From contig VGAF01000005.1 in the NCBI GenBank assembly GCA_016870855.1, positions 1 to 29,930 of the forward strand: a DNA stretch of 29,930 bases, in the 5' to 3' direction. Positions 1-7,479 of the stretch are shown here, piece by piece. The number at the start of each line of letters is the position of its first letter. The first letter of the stretch is position 1. This DNA comes from Actinomycetota bacterium. Lineage in GTDB: Bacteria; Actinomycetota; Actinomycetes; Nanopelagicales; Nanopelagicaceae. Below the pieces are notes generated by a model. The model searched no databases and was not told where the DNA came from. It saw only the letters and a list, made by a program, of their open reading frames with translations. The translations under genes and the position numbers were made by a program.

Positions 1-1026
1 CTTTACAGATAACTCAACAAGTTGAGCAATCTTGTCACGCTCTTTCTTAGAAACGCTCGCACCAAGTTGTGCTCCTGGCTCGCGGCCTGGGGCCATCCGT
101 AACTCAGCCATGGCTTTAGCGAACTTAACTGTGAATTCATTAGCGATCTTCTTATGGACATAGATGCGATTAGCAGCGGTGCAAGCAGCGCCACCGTTTC
201 GCATCTTGGCGAGCATTAAACCTTTGACCGCTTCATCGATATTTGCATCATCGAGAAGAACAAATGGCGCATTTCCGCCAAGTTCCATTGAGCAACGAAT
301 TACGCGATCAGAAGCCTCTTTAAGTAGGACTCTTCCGACTTCGGTAGATCCTGTGAACGAGAGATTCATAACCCGTGGATCGTGGAGCATTCGGCTTACC
401 ATCGGGCCGGCCGGAGTTGGGGTGACAAGATTTACAACGCCTTTTGGAACGCCGGCTCTTTCAAGGATATCGACGATTGCCATCGCAGTTAGAGGTGTTT
501 CAATCGCAGGCTTGAGAATCACGGTGCAACCAGCGCCGATTGCTGGACCAATCTTTCGCGTTGCCATTCCAGCTGGGAAGTTCCAAGGCGTAATGAGTAA
601 TGAAACACCTATTGGTTGGTGAGTTACAAGGATGCGCTTATCGCCACTTGGGGCTTTACGGAAATCACCTTGGACGCGGACGGTCTCTTCGGAGAACCAT
701 CTAAAGAATTCAGCAGCATAAAGAATCTCACCTTTTGCATCGGTGATTACTTTTCCATTTTCACGCGATACAAGTTCGGCAAGTTGATCAGCTTCAGCGA
801 CCATAATCTCAAATGCTTTGCGGAGGATCTCAGCGCGATATCGGGGCGCGGTCTTCGACCATTCCGGGAATGCGCGATAGGCCGCATCTACAGCGGCGTA
901 ACACTCTTTCTCGCCGGCAATTTGAATCTCTGCGATTACAGAATCATCGCTTGGGTCATAAACCGGAACAGTCCCAGCGCCTTTAACCCATTTTCCATCA
1001 ATATAAAGATCGGTTTTTAGCTGCAT
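1..1026 (-). CDS. gabD: Aldehyde dehydrogenase, succinate-semialdehyde dehydrogenase (GabD) type, 3' end beyond window
   Basis: NAD(P)-dependent aldehyde dehydrogenase oxidising an aldehyde, most likely succinate semialdehyde to succinate, in the cytoplasm. The frame is open for 342 codons from ATG (1026-1024) to the window edge; a full GabD is about 480 residues, so roughly 140 C-terminal residues are missing. Visible: TPWNFPAG with the oxyanion Asn149, LKPA with Lys172, the cofactor loop FTGSTEVG at 224-231, MELGGNAP with general-base Glu248, and catalytic Cys282 in GGAACTAANR. The run ELGGNAPF...DDANIDEAV and the ANRIYVH block resemble GabD more than betaine-aldehyde or methylmalonate-semialdehyde enzymes, but substrate is inferred. 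A TATGCT box (1039-1034) ends 7 bases before ATG and there is no Shine-Dalgarno, so a leaderless mRNA is likely. Divergent from the permease gene. Confidence 0.85.
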   Translation of the reverse strand, partial: MQLKTDLYIDGKWVKGAGTVPVYDPSDDSVIAEIQIAGEKECYAAVDAAYRAFPEWSKTAPRYRAEILRKAFEIMVAEADQLAELVSRENGKVITDAKGEILYAAEFFRWFSEETVRVQGDFRKAPSGDKRILVTHQPIGVSLLITPWNFPAGMATRKIGPAIGAGCTVILKPAIETPLTAMAIVDILERAGVPKGVVNLVTPTPAGPMVSRMLHDPRVMNLSFTGSTEVGRVLLKEASDRVIRCSMELGGNAPFVLLDDANIDEAVKGLMLAKMRNGGAACTAANRIYVHKKIANEFTVKFAKAMAELRMAPGREPGAQLGASVSKKERDKIAQLVELSVK

Positions 1027-1033
1027 AAGGCAG

Positions 1034-1039
1034 AGCATA
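1034..1039 (-). promoter_or_regulatory. Putative -10 box of the aldehyde dehydrogenase (leaderless start)
   Basis: TATGCT on the minus strand, 7 bases before the ATG at 1026. It matches the actinobacterial TAnnnT pattern and would put the transcription start at or next to the start codon. No convincing -35 hexamer is visible 17-18 bases upstream. Confidence 0.4.
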
Positions 1040-1099
1040 CGCGTGAAATCAAGAGGCGTAGAATGCGCTACTACCGTGGCCAAATCGTGGACAGATAAC

Positions 1100-1118
1100 G
1101 CGCCTTCTCCCAAGGCGC
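1100..1118. promoter_or_regulatory. Perfect 7-bp inverted repeat in the divergent intergenic region
   Basis: GCGCCTT (1100-1106), five-base spacer, AAGGCGC (1112-1118), lying between the divergent aldehyde dehydrogenase and permease genes and 17 bases before the chosen permease start. It could be an operator or a leader hairpin; function is unknown. Confidence 0.35.
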
Positions 1119-1135
1119 TCGTAGAGCACGCCCAT

Positions 1136-3400
1136 ATGCGCGATCCGCTCTCTTATCGAATGAAGAAGTTCCTATTAGGGGCCCCACTTAATCGCCACAC
1201 TCTCAATGAACAGAGACTCTCTAAGCGAAACGCTTTTGGAATCCTCTCATCCGATTGCATCTCGTCTTCGGCTTATGGTGGCGAACAGATACTCGTCGCT
1301 CTAATACCCGCATTTGGATTGGCAGCTTTTGGTTTATTCACTCCGGTGATTGCTGTCATCTTGACGATGCTCTTCATCATCGCTCTCTCCTATAGAGATG
1401 TTATCAATACTTACACCAAGGCTGGTGGTGCATATGTAGTTGCTCGCGAGAACTTTGGAGTGAACGTCTCGCTGATCGCTGCTATTGAATTGATGTTTGG
1501 ATACATAATCACAGTAGCAATCCAAACAGCTGCGGGCGTGGCTGCGATCATCTCAGCCTTTCCTTCGCTGAGTGATCAGAAAGTCTTGATGACTCTAGGT
1601 GTTATTGCGCTTCTTACCTTCATTAATCTACGAGGCGTTAAGGACGCGGGCGTTGTTTTCGTCATTCCTTCCTACCTCTTTATTCTCTCGATGGTGGTTG
1701 TCTTCGGGTTTGGTATTTATCGATCCTTACGGGGAACGCTGCCGGAGTACGCGACCGATACTTCAGGCTTGCTCCCCTTAGGCGAAGAACAAGGTCTGAT
1801 CTCATTCGCGGCAATGTTGATGATTCTCAAAGCCTTCGCAAATGGGAGCGCATCTCTTACAGGTTTAGAAGCAGTATCTGACTCAGTGCCATTATTTAAG
1901 AGTCCCGAGCATGTAAACGCGCGTCGCACTTTTTCGATTATGGCGCTAACTCTTGGCTCTTTGATAATTGGAATTGGCTGGTTGGCCTATCAAACGAGAG
2001 CTGTTCCTTATCAAGAGGGAACTCCGACTGTAATCTCACTCGTTGCTAAAGCCGCGCTTGGCGAATCGACTTTCGCAGCCATTTTCTATCTCGTTGTCCA
2101 AGCCGGAACTATGTTAATTCTCTTTGCCGGCGCCAATACTTGTTACAGCGCATTTCCAAATATGGTCCGCATCGTCGCCAATGATGGTTTTTTGCCTAAA
2201 TGGCTAACTTCGCGGGGTCACAAACTCGCTTTTTCAAATGGGATTCTATTTATCGCAATCTTCGCTTCGATTCTTGTATTTGTCTCCGGTGCGAGCATTA
2301 CAACTCTTGCCGCAATCTACGCACTCGCGGTCTTCGTTGGATTCACAATAACTGGCCTTGGTATGTCAAAGAAGGTACGAGCTGAAGGTGGGTTTCGCTA
2401 CCTGCTCCATCTAGTTTCAGGTTCGATCTCCTTAATAACCGTACTTATTCTCTCAATAACTAAATTTGCTGATGGAACCTGGTTGGTTTCATCCGGAACA
2501 CCAATCGTTCTTCTGATGATGAGAAATTTCAATCGCCGATACAACCTAGAGCAGAAAGCACTTCTAATCACCATCGAAGATAGCCGAGCAACAACGATTG
2601 TTCGCCATGATGTCACGGTGCTCGTGGATAAAGTTGATGTGGCAACTATCGCTGCGGTCCGTTATGCACGAAGCTTGAAGCCTCGTGAACTTCATGCGGT
2701 TCACTTTGTGCTTGATGATCGTCGCGCTGAACGTCTAGCGAGAGCCTGGAGTGAGAATCCTGCTCTGCGCGATGTCTCGCTCGAATTGATTGATTGTCCA
2801 GATCGAAGACTTCCCAATGCCGCTGTTGATTACTCGATACGTGCTACTCAAAAACCTGATGTTGAATTGACACTCTTGATTCCGCGCCGTGCTTACAAGG
2901 GTTTTTTGGGTCGTCTCTTGCATGATGAATCTGCTGAACAGATCGCACGACCGATATCGGAGTTGCCTAGAGTTGTGGCAACAATCGTGCCATTCGATGT
3001 TGAGCGGATTATTGCCGGAAAGAAAGAGGCTCCTGTTCCGGTAGCTCTGACTCAGAAAGTGGAGATGCCAACTCCGGTTCGCGCACAAAGCAAATGGATT
3101 GCAAATAACGAGGAAGTCAGTCATTACCAAGAGAAGATGATGCCGATTGGAAACATCCAATGGCGTAAACGCGCACATGTTGTTGGAAAGGTGACCGCAA
3201 TCCGTCCGGCATCGATGGCGTCGGCACCAACACTCGAAGTTGAGATCTGGGATGAGAGCGGTGGCGTGACGCTGCAATTCCTCGGCCGTCGTGAAATTGC
3301 TGGCCTTGAAGTCGGTTCAACCCTGGTTGCTGAAGGAATGGTTGGTGAACATAACGGGGCGTTAAGCATCCTCAATCCGTCTTACGAGATCCAGGTCTGA
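1136..3400 (+). CDS. APC-family amino-acid permease fused to a C-terminal OB-fold domain
   Basis: Membrane transporter of the amino acid-polyamine-organocation superfamily, about 754 residues from the ATG at 1136. An upstream in-frame GTG at 1043 would add 31 residues without homology-like character, and an ATG at 1160 is also possible, so the start is uncertain. Residues about 40-460 form roughly 12 hydrophobic helices; SSDCISSSAYGGE near the first helix is the typical substrate-site region. A soluble alpha/beta region follows (about 480-640, resembling the cytoplasmic domain of actinobacterial relatives). The last ~85 residues (WRKRAHVVGKV ... EVEIWDESGGVTLQFLGRR ... NPSYEI) resemble the small OB-fold proteins that are usually separate genes near such permeases in Actinobacteria. 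The stop overlaps the next ATG (ATGA), implying translational coupling. Substrate cannot be told. Confidence 0.8.
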   Translation: MRDPLSYRMKKFLLGAPLNRHTLNEQRLSKRNAFGILSSDCISSSAYGGEQILVALIPAFGLAAFGLFTPVIAVILTMLFIIALSYRDVINTYTKAGGAYVVARENFGVNVSLIAAIELMFGYIITVAIQTAAGVAAIISAFPSLSDQKVLMTLGVIALLTFINLRGVKDAGVVFVIPSYLFILSMVVVFGFGIYRSLRGTLPEYATDTSGLLPLGEEQGLISFAAMLMILKAFANGSASLTGLEAVSDSVPLFKSPEHVNARRTFSIMALTLGSLIIGIGWLAYQTRAVPYQEGTPTVISLVAKAALGESTFAAIFYLVVQAGTMLILFAGANTCYSAFPNMVRIVANDGFLPKWLTSRGHKLAFSNGILFIAIFASILVFVSGASITTLAAIYALAVFVGFTITGLGMSKKVRAEGGFRYLLHLVSGSISLITVLILSITKFADGTWLVSSGTPIVLLMMRNFNRRYNLEQKALLITIEDSRATTIVRHDVTVLVDKVDVATIAAVRYARSLKPRELHAVHFVLDDRRAERLARAWSENPALRDVSLELIDCPDRRLPNAAVDYSIRATQKPDVELTLLIPRRAYKGFLGRLLHDESAEQIARPISELPRVVATIVPFDVERIIAGKKEAPVPVALTQKVEMPTPVRAQSKWIANNEEVSHYQEKMMPIGNIQWRKRAHVVGKVTAIRPASMASAPTLEVEIWDESGGVTLQFLGRREIAGLEVGSTLVAEGMVGEHNGALSILNPSYEIQV

Positions 3401-4122
3401 TGAAGCGCTTAGTAATAATCCCAACCTTTAATGAGTCAGAGAACATTAAGGTTCTTGTGCCAAGGATTTTCAAATACATTCCAAACACCTCGGTTCTTGT
3501 GGTTGACGATGGGTCACCCGACGGAACAGCGGAAGTCGTTAAAAACCTGCAGAAGAACTTTCCTGGTTTGTATTTGGAGCAGCGTGGTAAGAAATCTGGC
3601 TTGGGAAGTGCATATAGATTCGGATTCAAGTGGGGCCTTGAGCGTGATTTTGAAGAATTGATTGAAATGGATGCTGATTTGTCGCATCGGGTTCGGGATT
3701 TATCCAAGATGATTGAGCGGAAAGAGATAGAACCAAATGTTGGGCTGGTTATCGGCAGTAGATGGGTTAAAGGTGGTTCGACCGTCAATTGGCCGAAACG
3801 AAGAGAGATTCTCTCAAGGGCTGCGAATCTATATGTCCGCCTGCTGCTTGGGATGGGCGTAAGTGATTCAACAGCAGGTTTTCGAATTTACTCATCGGAA
3901 TTGCTACGGAAAATTCCCTTAGACACAATCAAAAGTGAAGGTTATTCATTTCAAATTGAGATGACTCGAGCAGCCAAGAGTGCGAAAACAAAGATTGTTG
4001 AAGTGCCGATTATCTTCCGCGAACGAGAAAGTGGAGTCAGCAAAATGTCTGGCGCAATTGTTCGCGAGGCGATGATTCTTGTGACGATATGGGGCTTGAA
4101 AAGGTTTTTCGTACTCAAATGA
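3400..4122 (+). CDS. Polyprenol-phosphate mannosyltransferase (DPM1/Ppm1-like GT2)
   Basis: Family 2 glycosyltransferase expected to move mannose from GDP-mannose to a polyprenyl phosphate at the cytoplasmic face of the membrane, supplying donor for membrane GT-C enzymes. The 240 residues show the family order: PTFNESEN (8-15), VVDDGSPDGT (34-43), MDADLSH (90-96) with the metal-binding DxD-type acids, GSRWVKGG, then TAGFRIY. There is no C-terminal membrane domain, as in Ppm1/DPM1 soluble catalytic units. It starts at the ATG that overlaps the permease stop and its own stop overlaps the FkbM start (ATGA), so the three genes are co-translated. The neighbouring 610-residue membrane protein could be a GT-C user of the product, but this is inference. 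Could also be a Glc-P-polyprenol synthase. Confidence 0.85.
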   Translation: MKRLVIIPTFNESENIKVLVPRIFKYIPNTSVLVVDDGSPDGTAEVVKNLQKNFPGLYLEQRGKKSGLGSAYRFGFKWGLERDFEELIEMDADLSHRVRDLSKMIERKEIEPNVGLVIGSRWVKGGSTVNWPKRREILSRAANLYVRLLLGMGVSDSTAGFRIYSSELLRKIPLDTIKSEGYSFQIEMTRAAKSAKTKIVEVPIIFRERESGVSKMSGAIVREAMILVTIWGLKRFFVLK

Positions 4123-4841
4123 CATTTATTTTATATAAAGACGCTCTAAAACTAATACTCATACGAACCAGACTGGATTGGCTCTTGATTCCGGCATTGG
4201 CTCTTAAGGAATTGAAGATTGCCAGAAGTAGGCAATCATTTTCACAATTTGGCGAAGATATTGAATTGAAAAGGCTTTGTCCTCCAACAGGTCTTTATAT
4301 TGATATTGGATCCGGCAGACCAGTCTCTGGTTCTAATACTTATTCTCTGTATAAATCGGGATGGTCTGGGGTGCTTGTTGACCCGATATTTAGCAACATT
4401 CTGCTATCGAGGTTGGTTCGCCCTAGAGATAAGAAGTTTCAAGCTGTAGTAGGTGGCGTTCAAGATATCTATTTTTACCAACTTCTTCCATACGAATATT
4501 CGACTACTTCCCCTGAAATTGTTGAGAGTTTATTGGAGAGTAAGAAGGCGCGATTAATTTCCAAAACAAGGCTTAAAAGTATTGAGATCGCAAAATTGTT
4601 TAACCATCCTATAAGAGACTGTATGCTGCTATGTATTGACGCGGAGGGACAGGATTTTCAAATCTTGCGTAGTTTCCCATTTCAACTTCAAAAACCTGAT
4701 TTAATCTGTGTCGAGGATAACGTTTCTGACTTTGGCTCCGAAATCAATAACTTTTTGACAAAAAAGGGATATCGACTGCATAAGCGTTTGGGTTTATCGG
4801 CGATATACGTTCTCACTGGCTCTCAACATTTGAAGTTTTAA
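4119..4841 (+). CDS. FkbM-family SAM-dependent methyltransferase
   Basis: Predicted O-methyltransferase of the FkbM / Methyltransf_21 family, usually modifying surface sugars or natural products. I chose the ATG at 4119, which overlaps the glycosyltransferase stop as ATGA; a start at 4089 would be deep inside the upstream gene. In the 240 residues the conserved blocks are FGED, YIDIGSGRP followed by SNTYSLYKSGWSGVLVDP (SAM pocket with acidic end of strand 2), and IDAEGQDFQIL (family motif). Base composition is clearly richer in A/T than the permease upstream, like the 610-codon gene after it, suggesting variable surface-polysaccharide DNA. Its TAA ends at 4841 and the opposite-strand tRNA-Ser 3' end begins at 4842, with no base between. 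Confidence 0.8.
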   Translation: MTFILYKDALKLILIRTRLDWLLIPALALKELKIARSRQSFSQFGEDIELKRLCPPTGLYIDIGSGRPVSGSNTYSLYKSGWSGVLVDPIFSNILLSRLVRPRDKKFQAVVGGVQDIYFYQLLPYEYSTTSPEIVESLLESKKARLISKTRLKSIEIAKLFNHPIRDCMLLCIDAEGQDFQILRSFPFQLQKPDLICVEDNVSDFGSEINNFLTKKGYRLHKRLGLSAIYVLTGSQHLKF

Positions 4842-4931
4842 TGGCGGTGGCGGTGGGATTTGAACCCACGGTTGAGTTTCCCCAACACGCGCTTTCGAGG
4901 CGCGCTCCTTAGGCCGCTCGGACACGCCACC
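4842..4931 (-). tRNA. tRNA-Ser (anticodon CGA)
   Basis: 90-nt class II tRNA on the minus strand, CCA encoded. Acceptor GGTGGCG pairs with CGCCACC; discriminator G then CCA. Anticodon stem CGCGC/GCGCG closes the loop CTCGAAA, anticodon CGA, reading UCG. The long variable arm is GTTGGGGAAACTCAAC-like, as expected for serine. T-arm GTGGG-TTCAAAT-CCCAC is intact. Upstream on the minus strand are TTAGAA (4967-4962) and TATAGT (4944-4939) with a 17-base spacer, putting the start at about the mature 5' end. Most of the gene is repeated at 6909-6977. Confidence 0.97.
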
Positions 4932-4947
4932 GCGGGCGACTATACGC
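4863..4947 (-). repeat. 85-bp direct repeat, copy 1 (inside tRNA-Ser and its promoter)
   Basis: Bases 4863-4947 match 6909-6993 at a constant offset of 2046, with two mismatches that I can see (4933/6979 and 4942/6988). The block runs from the T-loop of the tRNA through its 5' end and the -10 region. Confidence 0.95.
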
Positions 4948-4967
4948 TAAATTGAACTCTCTTCTAA
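4939..4967 (-). promoter_or_regulatory. Promoter of tRNA-Ser(CGA)
   Basis: Minus-strand TTAGAA (4967-4962), 17-base spacer, TATAGT (4944-4939). The -35 and -10 boxes recur at exactly the same positions relative to the truncated tRNA copy, although most of the spacer differs, which supports them as real elements. Confidence 0.65.
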
Positions 4968-5020
4968 AAGCCACAACTGAAATATCCATCCCGCACTTCA
5001 ATTAAGGTGCAAAGCGTCGT

Positions 5021-6853
5021 CTAGAGTTTTGCCGAGAAGAGTCCAATTATTGAGGTCTCGTTTATTTGTAGACCTGAATCCTCCAAAATCTTATACCAAT
5101 GACTTTTTCCATTGAAAAGAACTAATTCTACTTCGAATTCCTTTGCAAGACTTATACAATCGGAGTTCAAGACTTGCCTTAATACGGAATCTAGGTCGCT
5201 CTGGATTTCTCTCCTTGCAATCAAACCCTCGCGTTCGAGATCTTCAACGGGTCCTTCAAATAATCTAAAAGTGGGAAATGTTGCCATTAATTCACGATAT
5301 CGTTTTGCCTTTAGTAGTGGCGCATCTATTTTGTACACAAACGCAGATTGAACATCCATTGTTGTAAAGGTTGATGGGCAACCCATTGAAACATATGCTC
5401 GTTTTAAGAGCTCTGCATCCGAGTATCCATAGTAGAACATGTGCTCGTTGTATAAAATCTTGAAATCACTAAGAATCGGCAGAGTTGTGCTTACACGAGC
5501 ATCGTCAATGATGGCATTCTCTATCTTCACAATATCCACATTTCTTATCTTCAACTCACTAATTCTTGGTGCAGTGTATGCGCTGAGGAAAAAAAGCACT
5601 TGTCCAATCACTGCAACAAATATCAAACTTATTCTTACTTTGGGAACGTACCCGAGCTCTATTTTAAGGCGGAAACTTCGAAGCTTGCCAGTATAAATCA
5701 AAAAATAATGGGAGAGCGCTAAACATAGGTTTAAATAAGAAAACTGTTCAAAATGGTATGAAAATTGTATGTCAGTCTTCGTAAGAACATTCGACTGAGA
5801 AGCAAGAACTACCCCGATGGATGCCATAAGTAACACACGCTCGGAATGACTAAGTGGAGTATGTTCGACTTTGAAATATTGTCGTACAAGAATCATGAAT
5901 GCAGTCAGCAAGCTGACTGCTACAGTATTGAAAGCACCCGGCAATCGTGTTTCTATTAGTCCAAGTCGTTCCGAAGCATCCGCGAGCCCCGCATTGGATT
6001 CTCGACTGTATAAACCAACTACTGAGGAGACCACGGCAAAACTTGTTCCCAAAAGTGTTTTGAATCCGATTTTCCAAATCCCTTGAACCAAGGTACTAAC
6101 TAAAAAAACTCCAAAAGTTGATCCTAGAACTAAGAACAAGAAAACTGAAGAGTAAATAGAAACAATAACCAAACAAATTAGCATAAAACTCAAATTTTGA
6201 CGTTTCCTTATATCATTTAAATTTTCAAAGTACTTTTTACTTACATAAAGGAAAAGCAACCATAGCAAACCTGTCAATTGAGGACTTACAGGCCTAGCAA
6301 ACTCATAATTCCTTACTAAATTGTTGTTTCCGAAAAAAAAGACTAGGGCTACTCCTACTATGAGCATTGATAGGATTGAGTTATTCTGTTTTTGAATACT
6401 TACCAATTGAAATGCAAGAGAAATCCACAAGACAAGAACCAGATATGAAGTAATCTGGTAATGGGCCAAGTGGTTGGTTATTATGTACTTAAATATCAAA
6501 CGAAGAGTCATGATTGGTATATCTAATAATTCGCCTCTTCTTAATGCAAAGTTTTCTGAATCAATGTAGAAGTCTCCTAAACCAAACAGGTCTTGTTGTG
6601 CCGCAAAGATTCGCGCGCTGTAAAACGAATCTCCAGGGATATTCCCCGATCTTAAGTCAGTTTGATCAGATTTGCGGTTCATGAACGGAAACAAAATGAG
6701 TGCAACTAGACTTATGGAAAAGTAGCTATACGCTCTAATGGGCCTAAATTTTGAGAGAAAGAAGAGTTTTGATTTTTTGGTTTTAACGGCCGTCACGCGG
6801 AAAAGATACAAGGCGTGTCTGGAACTGTAAATTTTCATCGACAAACCAGACAC
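5021..6853 (-). CDS. Unknown polytopic membrane protein, possibly GT-C-like, inside tRNA-bracketed segment
   Basis: I do not recognise a named family. 610 residues from a GTG at 6853; an ATG at 6838 (residue 6) is an alternative and neither has a clear Shine-Dalgarno. By eye about 9-11 hydrophobic segments lie between residues 40 and 440, followed by a ~170-residue soluble C-terminal part. The first extracytoplasmic loop (GNIPGDSFYSARIFAAQQ) contains an acidic site, and the arrangement of many helices plus a C-terminal globular domain resembles GT-C glycosyltransferases or O-antigen-type membrane enzymes; with a polyprenol-phosphate-mannose synthase nearby this is plausible but unproven. The gene is strongly A/T-rich (long runs of Asn, Ile, Lys codons) compared with tadA and upp on its right. 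It lies between two copies of tRNA-Ser sequence, on the same strand as the tRNA. Confidence 0.7.
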   Translation of the reverse strand: MSGLSMKIYSSRHALYLFRVTAVKTKKSKLFFLSKFRPIRAYSYFSISLVALILFPFMNRKSDQTDLRSGNIPGDSFYSARIFAAQQDLFGLGDFYIDSENFALRRGELLDIPIMTLRLIFKYIITNHLAHYQITSYLVLVLWISLAFQLVSIQKQNNSILSMLIVGVALVFFFGNNNLVRNYEFARPVSPQLTGLLWLLFLYVSKKYFENLNDIRKRQNLSFMLICLVIVSIYSSVFLFLVLGSTFGVFLVSTLVQGIWKIGFKTLLGTSFAVVSSVVGLYSRESNAGLADASERLGLIETRLPGAFNTVAVSLLTAFMILVRQYFKVEHTPLSHSERVLLMASIGVVLASQSNVLTKTDIQFSYHFEQFSYLNLCLALSHYFLIYTGKLRSFRLKIELGYVPKVRISLIFVAVIGQVLFFLSAYTAPRISELKIRNVDIVKIENAIIDDARVSTTLPILSDFKILYNEHMFYYGYSDAELLKRAYVSMGCPSTFTTMDVQSAFVYKIDAPLLKAKRYRELMATFPTFRLFEGPVEDLEREGLIARREIQSDLDSVLRQVLNSDCISLAKEFEVELVLFNGKSHWYKILEDSGLQINETSIIGLFSAKL

Positions 6854-6908
6854 TTAAACCATTAGACTTGAAGAGTTAACTCCTAAATTACTTATTGGTC
6901 CTAAAGTC

Positions 6909-6977
6909 AACCCACGGTTGAGTTTCCCCAACACGCGCTTTCGAGGCGCGCTCCTTAGGCCGCTCGGACACGCCACC
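6909..6977 (-). pseudogene. 3'-truncated copy of tRNA-Ser(CGA)
   Basis: 69 bases identical to the 5' part of the tRNA at 4842-4931: acceptor 5' strand, D arm, anticodon arm with CGA, variable arm, and 5' half of the T arm. It stops after the first two T-loop bases; the remaining 21 bases, including the 3' acceptor strand and CCA, are absent, so it cannot fold as a functional tRNA. Confidence 0.95.
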
Positions 6978-6993
6978 GTGGGCGACTGTACGC
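6909..6993 (-). repeat. 85-bp direct repeat, copy 2
   Basis: Second copy of 4863-4947, 2046 bp away, next to tadA. Recombination between the copies would remove the 610-codon gene and leave one intact tRNA-Ser. Confidence 0.95.
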
Positions 6994-7013
6994 GAGGTTC
7001 TAAGGAGTTCTAA
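6985..7013 (-). promoter_or_regulatory. Promoter of the truncated tRNA copy; could drive the 610-codon gene
   Basis: Minus-strand TTAGAA (7013-7008), 17-base spacer, TACAGT (6990-6985), at exactly the same positions as the promoter of the intact tRNA. Transcription from here would pass through the tRNA remnant into the gene starting at 6853; no other strong promoter is visible in 6854-6908. Confidence 0.5.
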
Positions 7014-7023
7014 TTTCGCTCTT

Positions 7024-7479
7024 CTAGTTCCTGTGTTCGATAAAGAACTCTTTCAGGAGCGAAGCACACTCCTCTTTCAAGATATCGCTAATCACTTCGA
7101 CCTTATGAAGTGCACGTGGATCGCGAATCAGATCCCATGTTGATCCGACAGCTCCGGCTTTCTCATCCCATGCGCCAAAAACAAGCCTTGGGATACGAGC
7201 TTGCATGATTGCGCCGGCGCACATCGCGCAAGGTTCAAGCGTTACAACCAAGGTGCAACCATTAAGTCGCCAGCTTCCTAGCGCTCGCGCAGCAGCACGG
7301 ATGGCAACTATTTCGGCATGTCCAAGCGGGTCACGTAAAAGCTCACGCGTGTTATTTCCTAGGGCAATAATCTCGTTCTTTGAATTCAGCATGACGGCAC
7401 CGACTGGGACATCACCGCTTGCAGTCGCGCCAAATCGGGCGCGCTCTAAAGCGGCGCGCATCGCACTTTCATAGTTCAT
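7024..7479 (-). CDS. tadA: tRNA-specific adenosine-34 deaminase
   Basis: Zinc enzyme converting A34 to inosine in the wobble position of tRNA-Arg(ACG), needed to read CGN codons. The 151 residues have the cytidine-deaminase fold signature: HAE at 54-56 (zinc His and proton-shuttling Glu) and PCAMC at 83-87 (two zinc Cys), followed by AGAIMQARIPRLVFGAWDEKAGA, which is characteristic of TadA rather than guanine or cytosine deaminases. Length is normal. The ATG (7479-7477) directly follows the TAG stop of the upstream partner gene (7482-7480), so they are co-translated. It sits just downstream of the truncated tRNA-Ser promoter region but on the same strand, transcribed toward it. Confidence 0.95.
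   Translation of the reverse strand: MNYESAMRAALERARFGATASGDVPVGAVMLNSKNEIIALGNNTRELLRDPLGHAEIVAIRAAARALGSWRLNGCTLVVTLEPCAMCAGAIMQARIPRLVFGAWDEKAGAVGSTWDLIRDPRALHKVEVISDILKEECASLLKEFFIEHRN

Noticed and set aside
164..1020. Two long plus-strand reading frames
   Set aside because: They lie antisense to the aldehyde dehydrogenase, whose minus frame holds all catalytic motifs; they show no family features.
2735..3277. 180-codon minus-strand frame inside the permease gene
   Set aside because: Shadow of the permease/OB-fold frame; composition rich in Cys, His and Arg without domain character.
4993..5010. Hairpin as terminator of the 610-codon gene
   Set aside because: Only six pairs with one G-U and no T-run on the transcript strand.
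6909..6977. Second functional tRNA-Ser
   Set aside because: It lacks the 3' half of the T arm, the 3' acceptor strand and CCA.
4863..6993. Classical integrase-type genomic island
   Set aside because: No integrase or mobility gene is present, and the repeated part is the 5' rather than the 3' portion of the tRNA.
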